The translations under genes and the position numbers were made by a program. The notes below the pieces were generated by a model that saw only the letters and a list, made by a program, of their open reading frames with translations, was not told the DNA's origin and ran no database searches. This document shows positions 48,245-59,420 of a DNA stretch of 64,000 bases, piece after piece. This DNA is from Kuschelorhynchus macadamiae (Eukaryota; Arthropoda; Insecta; Coleoptera; Curculionidae): assembly GCA_030620095.1 (NCBI GenBank), contig JAUTXW010000143.1:1451001-1515000 (forward strand), written 5' to 3'. Within the stretch, counting starts at the first letter, position 1. Each line of letters opens with the position of its first letter.

Positions 48245-49930
48245 GAAATTTTCGGAGTGCTTAATAATTTCAATAGATTATCTAATATTTCGATGATAAT
48301 ACCACAAAAATGATGCAACATGTGTCCTCTTAAGTGTGGTTTTTAGTGACAGCGGATTTTAAAAAATTTTTTCTTACTTATACCCGTCCCTTAAGTTTGG
48401 TAGACACAGACCACCCGGTTTCATCTATATACTCTTTAGCGAAGGAACAAGGAATTTTATAAACTCCTTTTTGATTGCAAAGGAATTACATCTTATGGTG
48501 TCCTTAAACATTGCCCAATATTTTTGTGTGTACTAAATATTCTACTAATGTTGGATATCCGCAGAATTCTTGCAATTTTAACTAAGGTACTCTGAATAAA
48601 TATTAAACTGCACTACATGATGGTTCAGTATGCAATAAAGTAAGTAATATCGGTTTGATTTTAAAACTTCAGTCAGTTTTTCTGTTTCGTCTGGAATTGA
48701 ATTGGTACTACATATTGACAAAACCCTAAAGATTAATGAATTGATGACAGATTGTTTTTGGGTTAATGATGATGAGAACTAAGATTTAAATATCTATTCA
48801 TATGTGTCGGTATCCCGTAAATAGTGTGACCTAAGGTGCCGTTTTCTTTATTTTGTACTAACACATCAAGGAAAGGAATGTCACCATCTGACTCAATTTC
48901 CATAGCGAATTTTATATCAGTATGTTGTTGGTATATATGATAAAAATATAGTTAAATTATCTCATCCATTAAGCCATATTACAATGGTATCATCTACATT
49001 TCTATACTAACACTCAGGTGTAAAGGAGCAGAACTTAAAGCAATTTCCTCGAATGCCTCTATAAAGATTTTCACTACCACAGGAGCGGAGATAACTTGGC
49101 GGTACCCGAGGTCTGTTCATAAAAGGTCCCTTTAAAAATGAAATATGTGAACTTAAAGCATTCTCTTATCAATTCAAATTAGATTGGATTAAGATTTTTA
49201 TGTTAATATATGTCAGAAACTATAGAAATTTTGTATAAAAACATATACAACATTTGTATACAGGGATTCAGTATCAAAACTGACTAAAATATCAGGATCT
49301 AAAGTAAAATCTCTAAGCTTTTTTACGAAATGTTTGGAGTTTTTTATATAAGAATTAGATCATCCTGTGGAAGGGTTTAAGATATTGGCTAAATATGTGT
49401 GGCATGGGATGTAACGGACATTAGCTTTATGTATTTTTGGAAGTAAAGTAAAATCGACGAATTTTCAAACCGCTTGGCTTCAATTACTTCTTCTCTAGAT
49501 CTGGCAAATCCAAAGCATTAATAAGACTGCAATTTTTCCTTTTAATTTTCTTAGTTGGATTCGTCCGCATTGTCCTATAGCTGTCATCCTGAAGTAATGT
49601 CTCAATTTTCTCTACGTAGCTGTCCATGACCACCGTCAACTTTGACAACTTTCTGACAATAATATAGGTCAGTTTTTTTATCCTTTTATATATACACTTT
49701 TTCGCTTTGTTTTTAAAATCGCCTAAAAGTCCGTAAAATCGAAAAATTTTCAAACTGCTTGGCTTTAATTTCTTCTCCTCTAGATCTGGCAAATCCAAGG
49801 CATTAATAAAGCAGCAAATTTTCCTTTCAATTTTCTTAATCGGGTCCGTTTGCATTGTCCTATAGCTGTCATCCTGAAGTAATGTCTCTATTTTCTCTAC
49901 GTAGTTGTTTTTGTCCATGACCACCGTCAA
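48245..49930 (-). pseudogene. PLE reverse transcriptase / GIY-YIG relic (copy E)
   Basis: Translation over changing frames from 49930 down. N-terminal PLE block with VVMDKNNYVEKIETLLQDD, appearing twice because of a tandem duplication. SLKIFRFYGL matches the family's PRxYGLPKIHK block, and LLPKIHKANVRYIPCHTY follows in the second unit. VSFDTESLYTNV is RT motif A with its aspartate. A VDDTIVIWLN piece corresponds to YVDD motif C. An IPTHMNRYL-like piece matches YRKPTHxxRYL. The GIY-YIG region reads EFIKFLVPS and later DTGYVLHH at the end. Many stops. Inactive, but it samples nearly the whole PLE protein. Confidence 0.88.
49450..49735 (-). repeat. Tandem duplication inside PLE copy E, unit 1
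   Basis: Pairs with 49736-50000, period about 286 bp. The shared blocks encode VEKIETLLQDDSYRTM and NALDLPDLE in both. Confidence 0.92.
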
Positions 49931-50000
49931 CAGTTTTTTATCCTTTTATATACATACATTTTTTTCTCTTTGTTTTATATTCACCTAAACGTTTCGTAAC
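49736..50000 (-). repeat. Tandem duplication inside PLE copy E, unit 2
   Basis: Second unit, open as a single frame with part of unit 1 (49484-49930, 148 codons). The units differ by about one base in ten. Confidence 0.92.
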
Positions 50001-50035
50001 TCTTCTTGTTGTAAACTTTTAAAATGTCTGTAGAT

Positions 50036-50100
50036 TTCGTGCCAAGAACCATGATTTCTTTTGACTCCAGCCGTGAAAGCTTTTCTACTATCGTATGTAC
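50036..50100 (+). mobile_element. PLE tail fragment, opposite orientation to copy E
   Basis: CCAAGAACCATGATTTCTTT and GCCGTGAAAGCTTT match the tails of copies C and D in plus orientation. It lies at the 5' end of minus-strand copy E, so the two are head to tail in inverted order. Confidence 0.65.
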
Positions 50101-53100
50101 GTTTGTTCTCATTTGATTGATTGTAAGATATGTGAATAAAACAGATGTACTCTTTTGATGCCAAATGATTATTGAAGATAACACTGACATTCGGACAAAC
50201 ACAACAACAACAACAACAGCAACAAAAAATATATACAAATTAATTATTAGAAAAAGAAAATTGAAGAATTAGTAAATTGGCCTTTACCCGCAACTCCCCT
50301 CGTAACGAATTCCATCACACACAGATAACACAGTTAATAACATATATTTTTATAGTTATTTGATGATAACTTTATAGGTACTAAAATATTACATAATTTA
50401 TTAATATTCCACTTTTATTATTAAAACAAAAGTTTTGTTATAAATAAAATTCCGGGTACTTTTGTATAAATGGTAAAGTCCACCCCCCGAGGTTTCTCCG
50501 TAAAGAAAATGTGTTTCTATCAGTATCAAAAAAAAATACTTGAAGACGTAACAAATATAGAATATGTCAATATTGATAGAAAGTATATAAAATTTTGTCA
50601 TTTTTATTTGGTTCGTTCTGTAGATAAATCCTACCTATTTATTGTTAGATTATAGAATTTCTCCCATCGGTGATAGGAATATTCGCCATGTATAGTGGCC
50701 AGTGAGCGGTGATTTATTCTTTGACCCAAATTCCCAATTCCAATGCACTTTAGGAATTTATAGTCGTTCTCTCTGCATGGAGAACGTTTAAAAAGACACT
50801 TCTAACCGATATTTTCCCCATTTTTATTTACATTTTTTATCTATAATAAACGTTTGTTTTGCATGCGCTAAAAATTTGGAGAATCTCTACACAAAATCAA
50901 TATAATATTTTCTCATGTTGTATGTTGCATGTGACTAAAACTAACAGCAAAACCAAAACCTAAAGGTAAAAATTAGCCTGTAATATTCTAATTAAAGATT
51001 AAAGACACTCTTAGCTAATAAAAAGGCTTGATCATATTAAGTAAGTTTTGGTAGTAACATTCGCGTTTTTTAGGTAACCGTATAGGTAAATATTAAAAAT
51101 TGGTGGAAAATTATTATTGATAATATATAATTTTAAGACTTAATGTTTACGCTTGAGGTAAAATTTGATATCGAATACTTTGATAGACCGTATACACATT
51201 CCTGCCTAAGTAAGTAATACTATACATCGATTTTTCAGCTGCATAATATAAATCAAATTTTAAACTGTTAAAGTAAATAATATTTAACAAATTACTTGTA
51301 GGCTTGCCAAAACTCTAGAGAATAGACTGGAGAAGCTATAAAGGTATAAAGACAAAATAGTTTAGCATTAACCAAAACAAAAAAATAATACCAATTTCCA
51401 AAGATATTAATATAAAGAATATAAAACTGTATCGACATAGAATGTTTACTTAAACGATATCAAGCGATTTACGATACAAAAATAAGAAAAATAGTGTGAA
51501 TTTATTAAAGAGTAAACAACATTTGTATTCGGCAAAAACCAATTAAAAAAAATGTTTATTCTAAATTCAGCATGTGCTGCCCTATTAGGGTCACATCAAA
51601 GTACAAGTTTTCAAACTAGGACTCATCATTTCAAGTTTCTTGCTAATTAATGACCATTTACAGATCTCATTCATCCGACCTCCTATAGTTTACCATATTT
51701 TAGGTCGATGATGCTAGTGTAAAAAATGTAAATAAAAATATACAGCTAATATATAAACCAAATGTGTATTTAATTAATACCAAAATAACCCATTATAACT
51801 AGTAATTAACAAAATAATAAAAATATCATTAAAAACAAAAGTAGGAAGTTACAATATACACATAAAATTTCACATGGGTTTGTGAAAAATTACTCAGACA
51901 CGATAATTTACTTTCGAAGGGCGGCACTTCAATTGTAGTATTAATCGTTTCTTATTTTGTAAATCAAATCTCATAGTTTTCGAAAAATTCTATGTATAAA
52001 TCTAAAAGTTAACTTTTCTGCAAAATTATATATACTTATTTATGGTATCTCATGATGGCCTATTTTTTGCAGGAAGGCACTTAGGCATGCGTGAACTTAA
52101 ATTAGTAAAGGGCGGGGCGTTACCTACCGTTGGTATGTTTCCTCTTTTCTTTATCCTTGAACTAGCATTTTGTCTAATGTGGCTATATATTATTTTTATT
52201 AGTAACTGTAAAAACACAAAAAAATCACCGTCTTTGAAATAAACATAAAAAGGAATTACAGAGTTACTAAGGCATGAAATTAGTAAAAGGTAGATGACCT
52301 ATATTAGTTAGAAACGTCCTGGCAGATTTCTTAACAAAAAATATTTTATTAAAGAAAGAGGCAGCTGTAATCGTACACCAGAAAAAATACTCATTAGCAC
52401 GAAAGAGTGTATCTCTTCTTTAGCAAATACTGGATTACAACAGGAGCTAACTTAAACCCTCTTGATACTCCATGAGACACTATTTCTCAAGTTTTAGCCC
52501 AAATAGGCATTTATTTTATGTTAAAAGAGTTCGAATATTGAGAAAATGGGCGTTGATTTTCATACATTATTTAAAAAAACACATGTTTCGTTAAAATTTT
52601 CTTTTAATTTTAAATAATCTGGCTATTTTGCAACTATTTAACTAATCACCACATGGTTCATATAAGACCACTAATAATAGGAAACATCTAAAAGAAATTG
52701 GGTGATTGTTGTTGATTACGAAAAGTATGGTTTATACTTTTTATATTTATGACATATACGTCTTATTTGGAATTTGGAGACAGGCAATGAGTTATTTTTT
52801 TTACATTAAATCTTTTCTAGTTTCCATATCATCATTTCCATCCAAAACCCATTAGATATTTTCGTTACCACCGATTCAAAGCCTTGAAAATTCATATGCG
52901 CTCCTCTGGACTTCACTGATCATGAAAGAGAAACTGCTGCACTTAACTCGCAATATGGAGCTACGAAGGAAAGGACTGAAATCCTTTTTCTCCTCGTTCT
53001 ATAGATCCATAATTTGTTCGCAAATTTCTGACATAATTTAAGTACGCTTTTCTTCATTTAAATATGAAAGGCAGTTTGTCTCTTCTTAGATCTACTACCC

Positions 53101-53387
53101 TGAGTTCTGCTCTGGCCAAGTGATGTCTAGAAGTGCTTGCGGCATATTGGCAATTGCTCAGTGATATAACGAAATGACACAAAATAACCATTAAATTTAA
53201 TTTAAATATAAAAGTATTTAACTTGTTAACATGTTTAAAATTATATAAAAAACAAAGCGGTACTGATTTGACGACTACGAAGTAGTGGGAGTAGTGGGAA
53301 AGAAGTGTGATAACTGCTATGACCTCCCCTTGTGCAGTTTAACATAGCGCCACCACTGCTACTCGTAACAACTTAAACCTAAATTTT
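50101..53387. other. AT-rich DNA, no gene supported
   Basis: No supported gene. Short frames (50470-50655 +, 52042-52242 +) are unrecognised. A CAACAA run lies at about 50202-50224. Confidence 0.5.
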
Positions 53388-53392
53388 ATATA

Positions 53393-53889
53393 TGTTAAGG
53401 AAACTCTTAATTTCTTCTTTTTTTTTGTTTATTTATTACAATGAATTAATTAATTAATTTTCTTAAAATTTATTATTATAATTTTTTAGACATAAATGAC
53501 GCATGTCATATCACTTTAAGTATTTAATATTCTCCTATTCAAAACGCACAAATTGGTACACCCCCTTAAGGCATTCGATATTCATGCATCTCATACTATT
53601 GATTGGAAGAGAGACGACAAGATGTTGTTCCGTTAGTCACGGAAATCAGTACTCTGACGAAGTAAAGTTTTGTTTCGTGTACTCGGTCCCATATTTTAGA
53701 CAGGAAAATCCTTTCCTTCGGGACATTTAAGCTAGTGTACAAAAGGAGGGCCCTCCTGACCGACGAACTATGCAATTTAGGGTAAGAGTACCTTTTTTTA
53801 CCTCTTTTGTGCGTTCTTTCTTAGTTCAATTAACCGTTTTTCTATCCTTAAGATACTTTCGTCCATTATATACATGCGTTTCTACATCA
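53393..53889 (+). repeat. Left LTR of the BEL/Pao element
   Basis: 497 bp. It lacks a ~39 bp segment present in the right LTR after AAGCTAGTG. Confidence 0.93.
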
Positions 53890-53912
53890 TTTTTGGTCCT
53901 TCGAGCCGGATT
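53890..53912 (+). other. Primer-binding-site region of the BEL/Pao element
   Basis: TGGTCCTTCGAGCCGGA right after the LTR, the usual place and wording for tRNA-primed BEL elements. The exact tRNA is not determined. Confidence 0.65.
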
Positions 53913-54429
53913 TGAATTAGCATTTACATTATTTAATTCTAAAATTATTAACACCATTTGAAATACCCCTTTTTTATATTATTAAAACTTGACCTTGCCG
54001 TGTTGAACGTGACGGAACATCTATGGATCTAAAATTCGCGAAGACATACATCGCTGAAAATAGGTGCGCGAATTTCGTCGCTTGAATTTCTAAACTTTAT
54101 TTCAAGTAACCGGTACTTCCTTTATATATTGCTAGGGATTTGAAGGGATAATCCGCTATATTTCGGTACTCGCAATTTACGAGGACATTTAAGAGCTCTA
54201 TTCTAATTTGTATCGAAGCGTCAAAATAATATATTGGCGTATACTTGGTAAATGTTTAAACTTTCAATATTTTATGGCCAGATTTCGGAAAGTGTAATTA
54301 TTTAAGTAATAATTATAATTTCATTTAGATCAATTTTCTTGTTTTTTCAATTGTTAATAATTTAATTTTATGATGTCGGATTAAATTGCGAAACATATAT
54401 TAAAGCGAACTATAACATATAATAGGTTA

Positions 54430-55390
54430 AAAGAGACATATAAAGCCGGACTTGAGGTCGCAGAAGAGTGTTCTAAAAAATCTACCTTTCTCGCAAGGGT
54501 CGAAAGAATTGACAAAGTCTATGACGATTTGACGAACTGTTCACAATCAAATTATTTCTTTAATCTCGGACGATGAATTTAGTAATTACGACTCATTAAG
54601 AGTTGAAGCTGATAAGGCGTCTTATGGCGCAAAAGCGATAAAACACGAACTCTTATTGAGCGATTCATCAGCAAGTGCAGCTTTAATTAATTCTTATGCG
54701 GGTATACCGCTACCTAAATCTAACGCAAGATTGCCTAAAATAGTTTTACCTATTTTTGACGGAGACTTTAAGAAATGGTCGGGTTTTTTAAATTTGTATA
54801 ATAGTTTTATACACCAAACCAAAAGTATCTTCTTACATCATTGGATAAAGAACTATTGTTTTTAATCAAAGGTCTCACAGTCACTGATAATAATTACATA
54901 GTAGCTTATGAAATAATTGAAAAAAGATATCAAAATAAAAGATCATTAGCAACATATCATTATAATGAAATTTCTCAAGCCCTTCCGGTACAAAAGGGAA
55001 CTTCTAAGGAACTTAGAAATATTTTAAATATTTTTTCAGAAAACCTGGCTGCCCTTCGCATGTTACAATTCGCAGTAGACCAGTGGGATTTTCTTTTATT
55101 AAATATGCTTCTTCAAAAATTGGATGCAGGTACCCGAACTGACTTTGAATTACAAACACTGACTTTCCTACATACTTTAAACTAAAATACTTTCTGGAAA
55201 ATAAATGCAAGGCATTAGAATTAGTTCAGTTGGCTGCTCCCAATAATAATTCAAGTTTTAAAGTGAACAATAAACAGAATAGTTTTCCTTTATATTCTAA
55301 AAACAAAACATTTCGGAATAAAAATTCTCTTCCAGCATTTATGACATCAACTAATTAAAATAATACCATTAATCATAATGATATTAACCA
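54430..55390 (+). pseudogene. BEL/Pao gag relic (DUF1759)
   Basis: An N-terminal coiled segment reads ARVERIDKVYDDL (~54500). ARLPKIVLPIFDGDFKKWSGF (54735-54790) then opens the DUF1759 capsid-like domain typical of BEL gag. The frame shifts by one base near 54830 and continues as LDKELLFLIKGLTV and YEIIEKRYQNKRSLA (54841-55185), then shifts again near 55180. Gag would package element RNA in cytoplasmic particles. Three or more frame breaks make it non-functional. Confidence 0.9.
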
Positions 55391-55397
55391 TAATAAT

Positions 55398-55837
55398 TTG
55401 AAATGTATTATGTGTTCTTCATCACACGCATTATATAGGTGTTTCGCATTCATTTCTAAGGCTCCAAAAAAAAGATTCTGTTTTGCAAAACAACATAATT
55501 TATGTACAAACTGTCTTGCTTCTCAACATTCTGTTCGTAAATGGAATTCCTTATCTAGGTGCAGGGTTTGTGGATCAAATTATCATACATTATTTCATGT
55601 AGACAAAACTTCGGAGTTATTCGCTCCTGTCGAAAATCAACCTGCTGCAGATTCAACGTTGCCAAGTTCTGCACAATCTCAGATAAATAAAAATTCATAC
55701 ATTAATCCTGCCATTAGTGCTATGACAAGTACACTCATTTCTCCTCAGTCTACTGTACTTCTTTCTACAGCCATTGTAGAAGTCAAGGATATTCGAGGCA
55801 ATTTTCAAAAAATCCGGATTCTTTTCGATACGTGACC
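55398..55837 (+). pseudogene. BEL/Pao zinc knuckle and aspartic protease start (DUF1758)
   Basis: The frame has cysteine/histidine-rich blocks (CIMCSSSHALYRC and CTNCLASQHSVRKW with CRVCGSNYHTLFH), nucleic-acid-binding knuckles at the gag-pol junction. Near its end VLLSTAIVEVKD leads to ILFDT, where the protease active-site D-[ST]-G should be. A frameshifting deletion at about 55833 removes the glycine and the next residues, so the protease is destroyed. Confidence 0.88.
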
Positions 55838-56728
55838 AACTTTATTTCTGAAAAATGTGTAAATAGACTTGGATTGCCGCGTAATCGATCTTCTGTTCCT
55901 ATTAAGGGATTGAACGATATGTCAGCTCTGTCCAATAGCGGGATAACCCATTGTATTATGAAACCTTGCGATCAGTCAAATCCTACATTTTCCTTTATCG
56001 CTATTATCCTACCAAAAATATGTTCGGATCAACCGAAGATTAATGTCGACCCTTCACAGTGGTCACATATTCGCCATCTAAAATTGGCAGATAATTCTTT
56101 TCATACTCCTGGACCGATCGACATGCTAATTGGTGCAGAATTAGTAGCACTAGTTTTGGGTTCTGATCGCGTAATTGGTCAACCTACTGCTCTAGAGACC
56201 ATATTTGAATATATTCTTCAAGGACGATCAAGTTGTGCTAATTTGTCCGAATCTCATAAAGTTTTATTCAATTGCCCTACCTCCGTAGACACTAATATTG
56301 ATTTGCAACTTAGAAAATTTTGGGAAATTGAACATATTCCTAAAATCTCGCCTTTGTCCCCTGATGACAAAAAGTGTGAACAAATTTACAAATCTCTTAC
56401 CTATAGAGAAACTTCTGGTCTTTTTGGTGTGCCTTTGCCATTCAAAAATAATGATCCCAAATTTGTAGATACATATTCCCAAGCTTATCGTTTCTTCTGC
56501 ACTCTAGAAACTCGATTACCTAAAAATCCTGAGTTCAGACAATCGTATTCGGATTTAATGCAGGATTACTTGGACAACGGACACATGTCTCCTATTGCGG
56601 AGACCGACTACAAGTCACCTAAAGCATATTACTCAGGTCGAAAATTTAGAGTGGTATTCAATGCTAGTTTTCGAGAATCTTGTGGCACTTCTCTTAATGA
56701 CACTCTATTAGTCGGACCTAAACTGTAG
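55832..56728 (+). pseudogene. BEL/Pao protease remainder and RT N-terminus
   Basis: The frame continues with TNFISEKCVNRLGLP and the rest of the protease-like domain (GPIDMLIGAEL, ~55.83-56.16 kb). A linker with FWEIEHIPKISPLSPDDK follows, then the fingers of RT: RKFRVVFNASF and TSLNDTLLVGPKL at its end (family: RxVFDAS, SLNDxLxxGPxLQ). The residue after V-F is asparagine where BEL RTs have aspartate. The frame ends in a stop at 56726-56728, where the family has glutamine. Confidence 0.92.
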
Positions 56729-57092
56729 CGTGATATTTCTACTATCCTGTTAGGATTTCGATATTTTAGGCAAATTCGTATTCAATCTCAGTTTCAAAAC
56801 TTTCAAAGAATTCTTTGGCGTTTCTCTCCCGAGGATCCAACTAGTGAGTACCATTTATTGACTGTGACATATGGTGTGTCCTCCGCTCCTCATTTGGCCC
56901 TTAGAACTATACAGGAACTTGCTAATCAGGAAGCACTTCGTTTTCCCACGGCAGCCGCAGCGGTAAGGAAAGATATTTATATTGACGATGCTCTCAGTGA
57001 AAATAATGACCTTGAAACCACCCTACAGCTTCAAGCAGAGCTCATTCAATTAATGAAATTGGGAGGTTTCGAACTCAGATGTTCATTCATTA
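56729..57092 (+). pseudogene. BEL/Pao RT palm, motif A deleted
   Basis: DISTILLGFRYF is joined directly to RQIRIQSQFQNFQRILWRF. The segment that normally carries the A-D-I-x-x-M-Y motif with the first catalytic aspartate is missing, apparently as an internal deletion. LTVTYGVSSAPHLALRTI follows, then DIYIDDALS with the catalytic Y-x-D-D (about 56970-56990), and LMKLGGFELR at the end. Confidence 0.92.
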
Positions 57093-57350
57093 GCAGTGAC
57101 CAGGGCACCAATTTCAAGAGGTGCAAGTCGACAAATTTTGGAATACGCTTTCATTGCAGCTGAGAAATTCTCCATTACTTGGAGTTTTAATCCACCTGGA
57201 AGTCCTCATTTCAACGGTTTGGCCGAGGCTGGCGTGAAGTCTATGAAGGCGCATTTGTACCGAACTATAGGTTCACAAATTTTCCCCTTTGAACAGTTTC
57301 ACACTCTTGTGACTGAAATCGAATCTGTGCTAAACTCGCGACCTCTGTGA
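57090..57350 (+). pseudogene. BEL/Pao integrase core, 3' half
   Basis: RT text is fused near 57085 to integrase text: SDQGTNFKR (second catalytic aspartate region), a one-base shift, then YAFIAAEKFSITWSFNPPGS and PHFNGLAEAGVKSMKAHLYR with the third acidic residue, ending IESVLNSRPL. RNase H, the zinc finger and the first catalytic aspartate of integrase are deleted. No integration activity is possible. Confidence 0.92.
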
Positions 57351-57764
57351 GCAATAAGCGCAGACCCCAATAATTTATAGCCTCTGACCCCTTGGCATTT
57401 TTTAACCATGGAGCCGTTTGCTAGTGGTATCTCTGAGCCTGACCTTATTCACTTAAATATAAATAGGCTAAATGGGTGGCAGTTGGTTCAACGATTGCAT
57501 GCAGACTTCTGGAAGAGGTGGTCTCAAGAATATGTTCATTCTCTTCAAGAAAGACATAAATGGACTGAGCAAGTTCCTCAAATTAAACTTAATTCACTTG
57601 TTCTAATAAAACATGACTCGAAACCTCCTTTACAGTGGGAATTAGGTAGAGTTACAGAGACTCATCCTGGGAAGGATAGTGTTATTCGAGTCGTAACAAT
57701 AAAAACTTCTCATGGTCTACTGCAAAGACCTGTGGTAAAGGTTTGCCCTTTACCTGGCAATTAA
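57351..57764 (+). pseudogene. BEL/Pao integrase C-terminal region (DUF5641)
   Basis: After two in-frame stops, PLTPWHFL leads into the open frame 57408-57764. It contains RLNGWQLVQRLHADFWKRW, LVLIKHD, PLQWELGRV and PVVKVCPLP, the typical end of BEL/Pao polyproteins. The stop is about 80 bp before the right LTR. Confidence 0.92.
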
Positions 57765-57844
57765 ATTGCTTGCATGTTCGCTTTTGAACTATTTTATGTT
57801 ATTTCGTCAATTTACTTTTAAAACATTTGTTTTGGTGGGTGGAA

Positions 57845-58380
57845 TGTTAAGGAAACTTTTAATTTCTTCTTTTTTTTTGCTTATGTATTACAATGAATTA
57901 ATTAATTTATTTTCTTAAAATTTAATATTATAATTTTTTAGACATAAATTATGCATGTCATATCACTTTAAGTATTTAATATTGTGTTATTCATAACGCA
58001 CAAAGTTGGTACAACCCCTTAAGGCATTCCATATTCATGCATCTCATACTATTGATTGGAAGAGAGACTGTGACAAGCTGTCGTTCCGGTAGTCACGGAA
58101 ATCAGTACTCTGACGAAGTAAAGTTTTGTTTCGTGTACTCGGTCCCATATTTTAGACAGGAAAATCCTTTCCTTCGGGACATTTAAGCTAGTGACAAATT
58201 AATTAGCCGTTCCAGAAAAAAAAGCAGCCAGTACAAGAGGAGAGCCCTCCTGACCGACGAACTGTGCAGTTTTAAGTAAGAGTGCCCTTTTTTACCTCTT
58301 TTTTGCGTTCTTTCTTAGTTCATTTAACCATTTTTCTACCCTTAAGATACAGTCCGTTATATACATGCGTTTCTGCATTA
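57845..58380 (+). repeat. Right LTR of the BEL/Pao element
   Basis: 536 bp. Preceded by the purine tract GGTGGGTGGAA. Confidence 0.93.
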
Positions 58381-58385
58381 ATATA

Positions 58386-59333
58386 CACATATTAAAGAAA
58401 AACGATATTTACCAGAAACCATTATATTTTAACCTCTGCCGCTTGAAGCCTTATTCAGAAATATCCTTGAGTTGCTTCTTTAAATTTAGGAACTTTAGGG
58501 AAAAAGTCGCATGCATTCCTTATATTAAGTTTCGTTTCTTTTGTTGTCTCGAAATGTACTTTTTGTACAAAAAAATTGCATTTAATTCTGTACATTTATT
58601 TCTGCTATATTTTGGAAGAATATGACTTAAATTATTTTATTTATAAACGCTTGTGCGATGGTTGCATGCAATAGCGGACCGTAGTAGTTCATCGCACGCA
58701 GTAGAAGTAGTGTGCTTGTGCAGTTAAAAACGGTCCTTGTTAGTTGTTTACCTTATTTGAGCCCTGCATTTCACAGAAAAAATAATGGCGAAACAATTAT
58801 ACGCAAAATTAGTAAACAAAATTAAACAAAGAGAAGACCTCCGTATGTAACTTTTCCGAATAGAAGCGAAGAAGGAAACTTCAATAATTTAATTGCCAAA
58901 TATCTTTTAGGTAATGAAAAAAAAATCAAGAAAATTTTCAATTTACAGGTTAGTTTCGGTTTTGTATTATCGGTCATTAAAACCGATATCCTATATTTTA
59001 ATTATAAAATTGTCTTTTTTGTGATTTTTTTGGCTATTGTGGATGTCTCATATAAATTTGCAGCTGTTTTAAAAAATTAAGGGTGATAGTTGAATATTTT
59101 CAAAGTCTACCATAGGTAAAACAAAATGCATTAATTATGCTTTTAAATAGGTTTACAAAATATCTTGCAAGACCCAAAATATTGGTAAATTGGCTACTGA
59201 CTCTCAGTTTCTGAGGTGCAACAGCAAAAAAAATATTCTTATAGAGACCATAACAACATACTAAAAAAGGTTTACGAACAACTTGCGAGCCCCGAAATAT
59301 AACTTTACGAAAATTGGTAAATTGGGCATATAG
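58386..59333. other. No gene supported
   Basis: The 86-codon frame 58365-58625 (+) starts in the LTR and is unrecognised. Confidence 0.45.
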
Positions 59334-59420
59334 TGAAAGCTCTCTTAAGCGAACACCTTTCGGACTATGAAAATTTGTTTGCCTAACAGGGGTGTCTGCA
59401 TACGGGAGCTAGAGCTTTAT
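59334..59420. mobile_element. Possible Tigger/pogo-like terminal fragment
   Basis: GAAAGCTCTCTTAAGCGAAC and, about 45 bp later, AGGGGTGTCTGCAT resemble the TCTCTTAAGCGGACACC-type terminal words of Tigger/pogo elements. No transposase is seen nearby. Tentative. Confidence 0.35.

Larger units (their letters stand above)
48012..50005 (-). mobile_element. Penelope-like element copy E, near full length but decayed
   Basis: Minus-strand PLE. N-terminal region at 49484-49930 (with an internal tandem duplication), RT at about 48830-49450, endonuclease at about 48250-48560, TATA box at about 48151-48157, hammerhead at 48058-48101 and tail near 48012-48045. Confidence 0.88.
53393..58380 (+). mobile_element. 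BEL/Pao LTR retrotransposon, complete ends, internally deleted
   Basis: The two LTRs (53393-53889 and 57845-58380) begin TGTTAAGGAAACT and are flanked by the 5 bp target duplication ATATA (53388-53392 and 58381-58385). Directly after the left LTR comes a primer-binding-like TGGTCCTTCGAGCCGGA, and before the right LTR the polypurine tract GGTGGGTGGAA. The internal ~3.95 kb keeps gag, protease, part of RT, part of integrase and the DUF5641 tail in BEL/Pao order. An intact BEL element is usually longer, so large deletions explain the short body. The LTRs differ by several substitutions and a ~39 bp indel, so the insertion is not recent. Confidence 0.95.

Noticed and set aside
53265..53380. GTAGTGG-rich and CCACCAC-rich stretch left of the BEL LTR as a possible MITE
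   Set aside because: The inverted similarity is short and imperfect, and no target duplication was found.
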